From an uncultured Holosporaceae bacterium (lineage in GTDB: Bacteria > Pseudomonadota > Alphaproteobacteria > CAISOG01), in assembly GCA_903887035.1 (NCBI GenBank), contig CAISOG010000178.1, positions 1-6,801 of the forward strand: DNA of 6,801 nucleotides, written 5' to 3'. The notes below the pieces were generated by a model that worked only from the letters and a program-made list of their open reading frames with translations, was not told where the DNA came from and did not search any database. Made by a program: the position numbers and the translations under genes. This document shows, in pieces, positions 5,542 to 6,801 of this stretch; position 1 is the stretch's first letter, and each line of letters begins with the position of its first letter.

Positions 5542-6801
5542 TCAGTGGTTGTGGGTTGGATCGTTGCATGTATGCGCGTCATGGTCAACCGCAGAATCAT
5601 CGGCAATCGCCGTCGTGGTCGGCGCGGTGGCCAACAGCACATCCCCAAGGGTGGCATTTTCCTGATCGGCGAACAGCTCATCACGGCTAACCTGTTTTTC
5701 CGTAATCTTGGCCTGGGTGATGATGTAATCCACCGCCTTATCCTCCAACAGCGGAGCCGTCAGACGTTGCAATTGCTCAGGATGCCTTTGATAAAATGCA
5801 ATAACCTTTTCGGCTTGGCCAGGATAGCGGGCAGCCTCAGAGGTCAAAATCTGCCGCATATCTTCCTGAGTCAAATGAATACCCTGCTGACGGGTAAGCT
5901 CTGACAGCAACATGCCCAGTTTGACCCGCCGTTCCGCCAGCTGTTGAATTTCCTGCTCATCAGGCTTTTCTTCGCCAGCGTTGGCGTATTCGGCGTCAAA
6001 TTGCTGTTTCAGCACGGTCAACTCCTGTTCCACCAACATGGTGGGCAGGGCGAAGTCGCAGACCTTATCCAACTGATCGAACAAATCTTTTTTCAAACGG
6101 GTACGGCCAGCCTGGGCGAATTGGAAGGTCAATTGTTGACGCAACAATCCCTTCAGCTCCTCCAGGCTGTCAAAACCTGCCTGCGCCGCCAATTCATCGT
6201 CAATTTCGGCGTTGGCAAATTCCATGATGGCTTTCAGGGTGATTTCAAACTCCACCTCTACCCCGGCCAGCGATGCGGTGGGGTAGTTGTCGGGAAAGGT
6301 GATGGGAAAGGAAAAGGTTTCGCCGACGCTGTGACCAATCAACTGATCCTCAAAGCCTGGGATCAGGCGGTTGGAGCCAATTTCCAACTGAAAATCATCG
6401 GCCGTGCCGCCATCAAAGGGCACGCCATCCTTTTTGCCAACAAACTTCATGCTGACGGTGTCGCCCTGCTCGGTCACTTTTTTGTCCGAAGGCTTGGTGG
6501 AACGAAAACGCTCAGCCAGCTGGGTTAGGGCAATTTGCACGCTGTCATCATCGGCGGCCGCCACCCATTTCTCCACGCTGATTTTTGCCCATTCTGGCAT
6601 GGTGATGGTTGGCCAAACCTCAACGGTCAGGCCATATTCCAACGCCTCACCCTGATTAAAGGTGATTTCGGCAACCTTGGGGCGACCCACCGCGCGCAGG
6701 CTGCGCTCATTCAACACGCTTTGGCTTTGGGTATCCAACAGACGTTGCAACGCCTCCTGCCGCGCTTCCTCACCATAATGCTGCTGCAAAACCTTCAGCG
6801 G
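5542..6801 (-). CDS. tig: Trigger factor (ribosome-associated chaperone and prolyl isomerase), 5' end missing
   Basis: Trigger factor binds the ribosome exit tunnel, shields nascent chains and catalyses proline isomerisation (EC 5.2.1.8). The frame is open to the window edge and gives 419 visible residues. It begins at PLKVLQQHYG, so the cut falls just at or after the GFRxGKxP ribosome-binding signature, and roughly 45 N-terminal residues are lost. A TTG at 6789 is an internal Leu codon and not a start. The FKBP-type domain spans about visible residues 105-193 (VTEQGDTVSMKFVGKKDG, GSNRLIPGFEDQLIG, FPDNYP). The helical C-terminal chaperone domain runs from about 194 to 375. The protein ends in a variable tail with four His and one Cys in its last 15 residues. 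tig is the first gene of the tig-clpP-clpX-lon series. Its promoter lies outside the window. Confidence 0.97.
   Translation of the reverse strand, partial: PLKVLQQHYGEEARQEALQRLLDTQSQSVLNERSLRAVGRPKVAEITFNQGEALEYGLTVEVWPTITMPEWAKISVEKWVAAADDDSVQIALTQLAERFRSTKPSDKKVTEQGDTVSMKFVGKKDGVPFDGGTADDFQLEIGSNRLIPGFEDQLIGHSVGETFSFPITFPDNYPTASLAGVEVEFEITLKAIMEFANAEIDDELAAQAGFDSLEELKGLLRQQLTFQFAQAGRTRLKKDLFDQLDKVCDFALPTMLVEQELTVLKQQFDAEYANAGEEKPDEQEIQQLAERRVKLGMLLSELTRQQGIHLTQEDMRQILTSEAARYPGQAEKVIAFYQRHPEQLQRLTAPLLEDKAVDYIITQAKITEKQVSRDELFADQENATLGDVLLATAPTTTAIADDSAVDHDAHTCNDPTHNH

Noticed and set aside
6787..6789. TTG as a start codon for trigger factor
   Set aside because: The frame stays open to the window edge with residues PLKV that continue the trigger factor N-terminal domain, so this is an internal leucine codon of a gene cut by the window.
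1..6801. CRISPR array, insertion sequence, prophage or defence system
   Set aside because: No spaced direct repeats, transposase, integrase or foreign-looking gene is present, and every open region is a core gene or a short gap.

Overview
The window carries a compact run of core protein-quality-control and nucleoid genes, all read from the minus strand. In transcription order (right to left) they are tig (trigger factor, 5' end cut off by the window edge), clpP, clpX, lon, an HU-family gene (hup), and tRNA-Val(UAC). The order tig-clpP-clpX-lon-hup-tRNA-Val is a conserved arrangement in Alphaproteobacteria. The protein sequences (ClpP beginning near SSLIPIVIEQTARGERSFD, HU with GRNPQTG) fit that class. 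Base composition is intermediate and I cannot place the organism below class level. I see no mobile element, CRISPR array, phage gene or codon-usage break, so this reads as vertically inherited core genome.

Right part (5542-6801): tig lacks only its first few dozen codons. The FKBP-type prolyl isomerase domain and helical chaperone domain are intact, and the protein ends in an unusual His/Cys-containing tail. A 54-bp gap leads to clpP (4831-5487, complete catalytic triad). After 167 bp comes clpX (3389-4663, complete zinc-binding and AAA+ motifs, perfect AAAGGAGG ribosome binding site). ClpX unfolds substrates for ClpP, so both halves of the ClpXP protease are encoded together, next to the ribosome-bound chaperone.

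Middle part (821-3388): a 132-bp gap with a heat-shock-like promoter candidate precedes lon, the second ATP-dependent protease. Its true start is the ATG at 3256, set by an AGGAG site, and not the in-frame TTG 15 bases upstream.

Left part (1-820): the lon-hup gap (220 bp) holds three mutually complementary arms next to T-runs on both strands, which gives a terminator and a possible competing hairpin. hup (325-600) starts with GTG and encodes a 91-residue HU protein with two cysteines in one helix. Two terminator-like hairpins follow it, then tRNA-Val with an encoded CCA end. Bases 1-84 hold no gene I can identify, only a 7-bp inverted repeat.

I did not find a convincing undescribed system here. 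The most checkable oddities are the three-arm terminator between lon and hup, the sigma-32-like promoter before lon, and the His/Cys tail of trigger factor.
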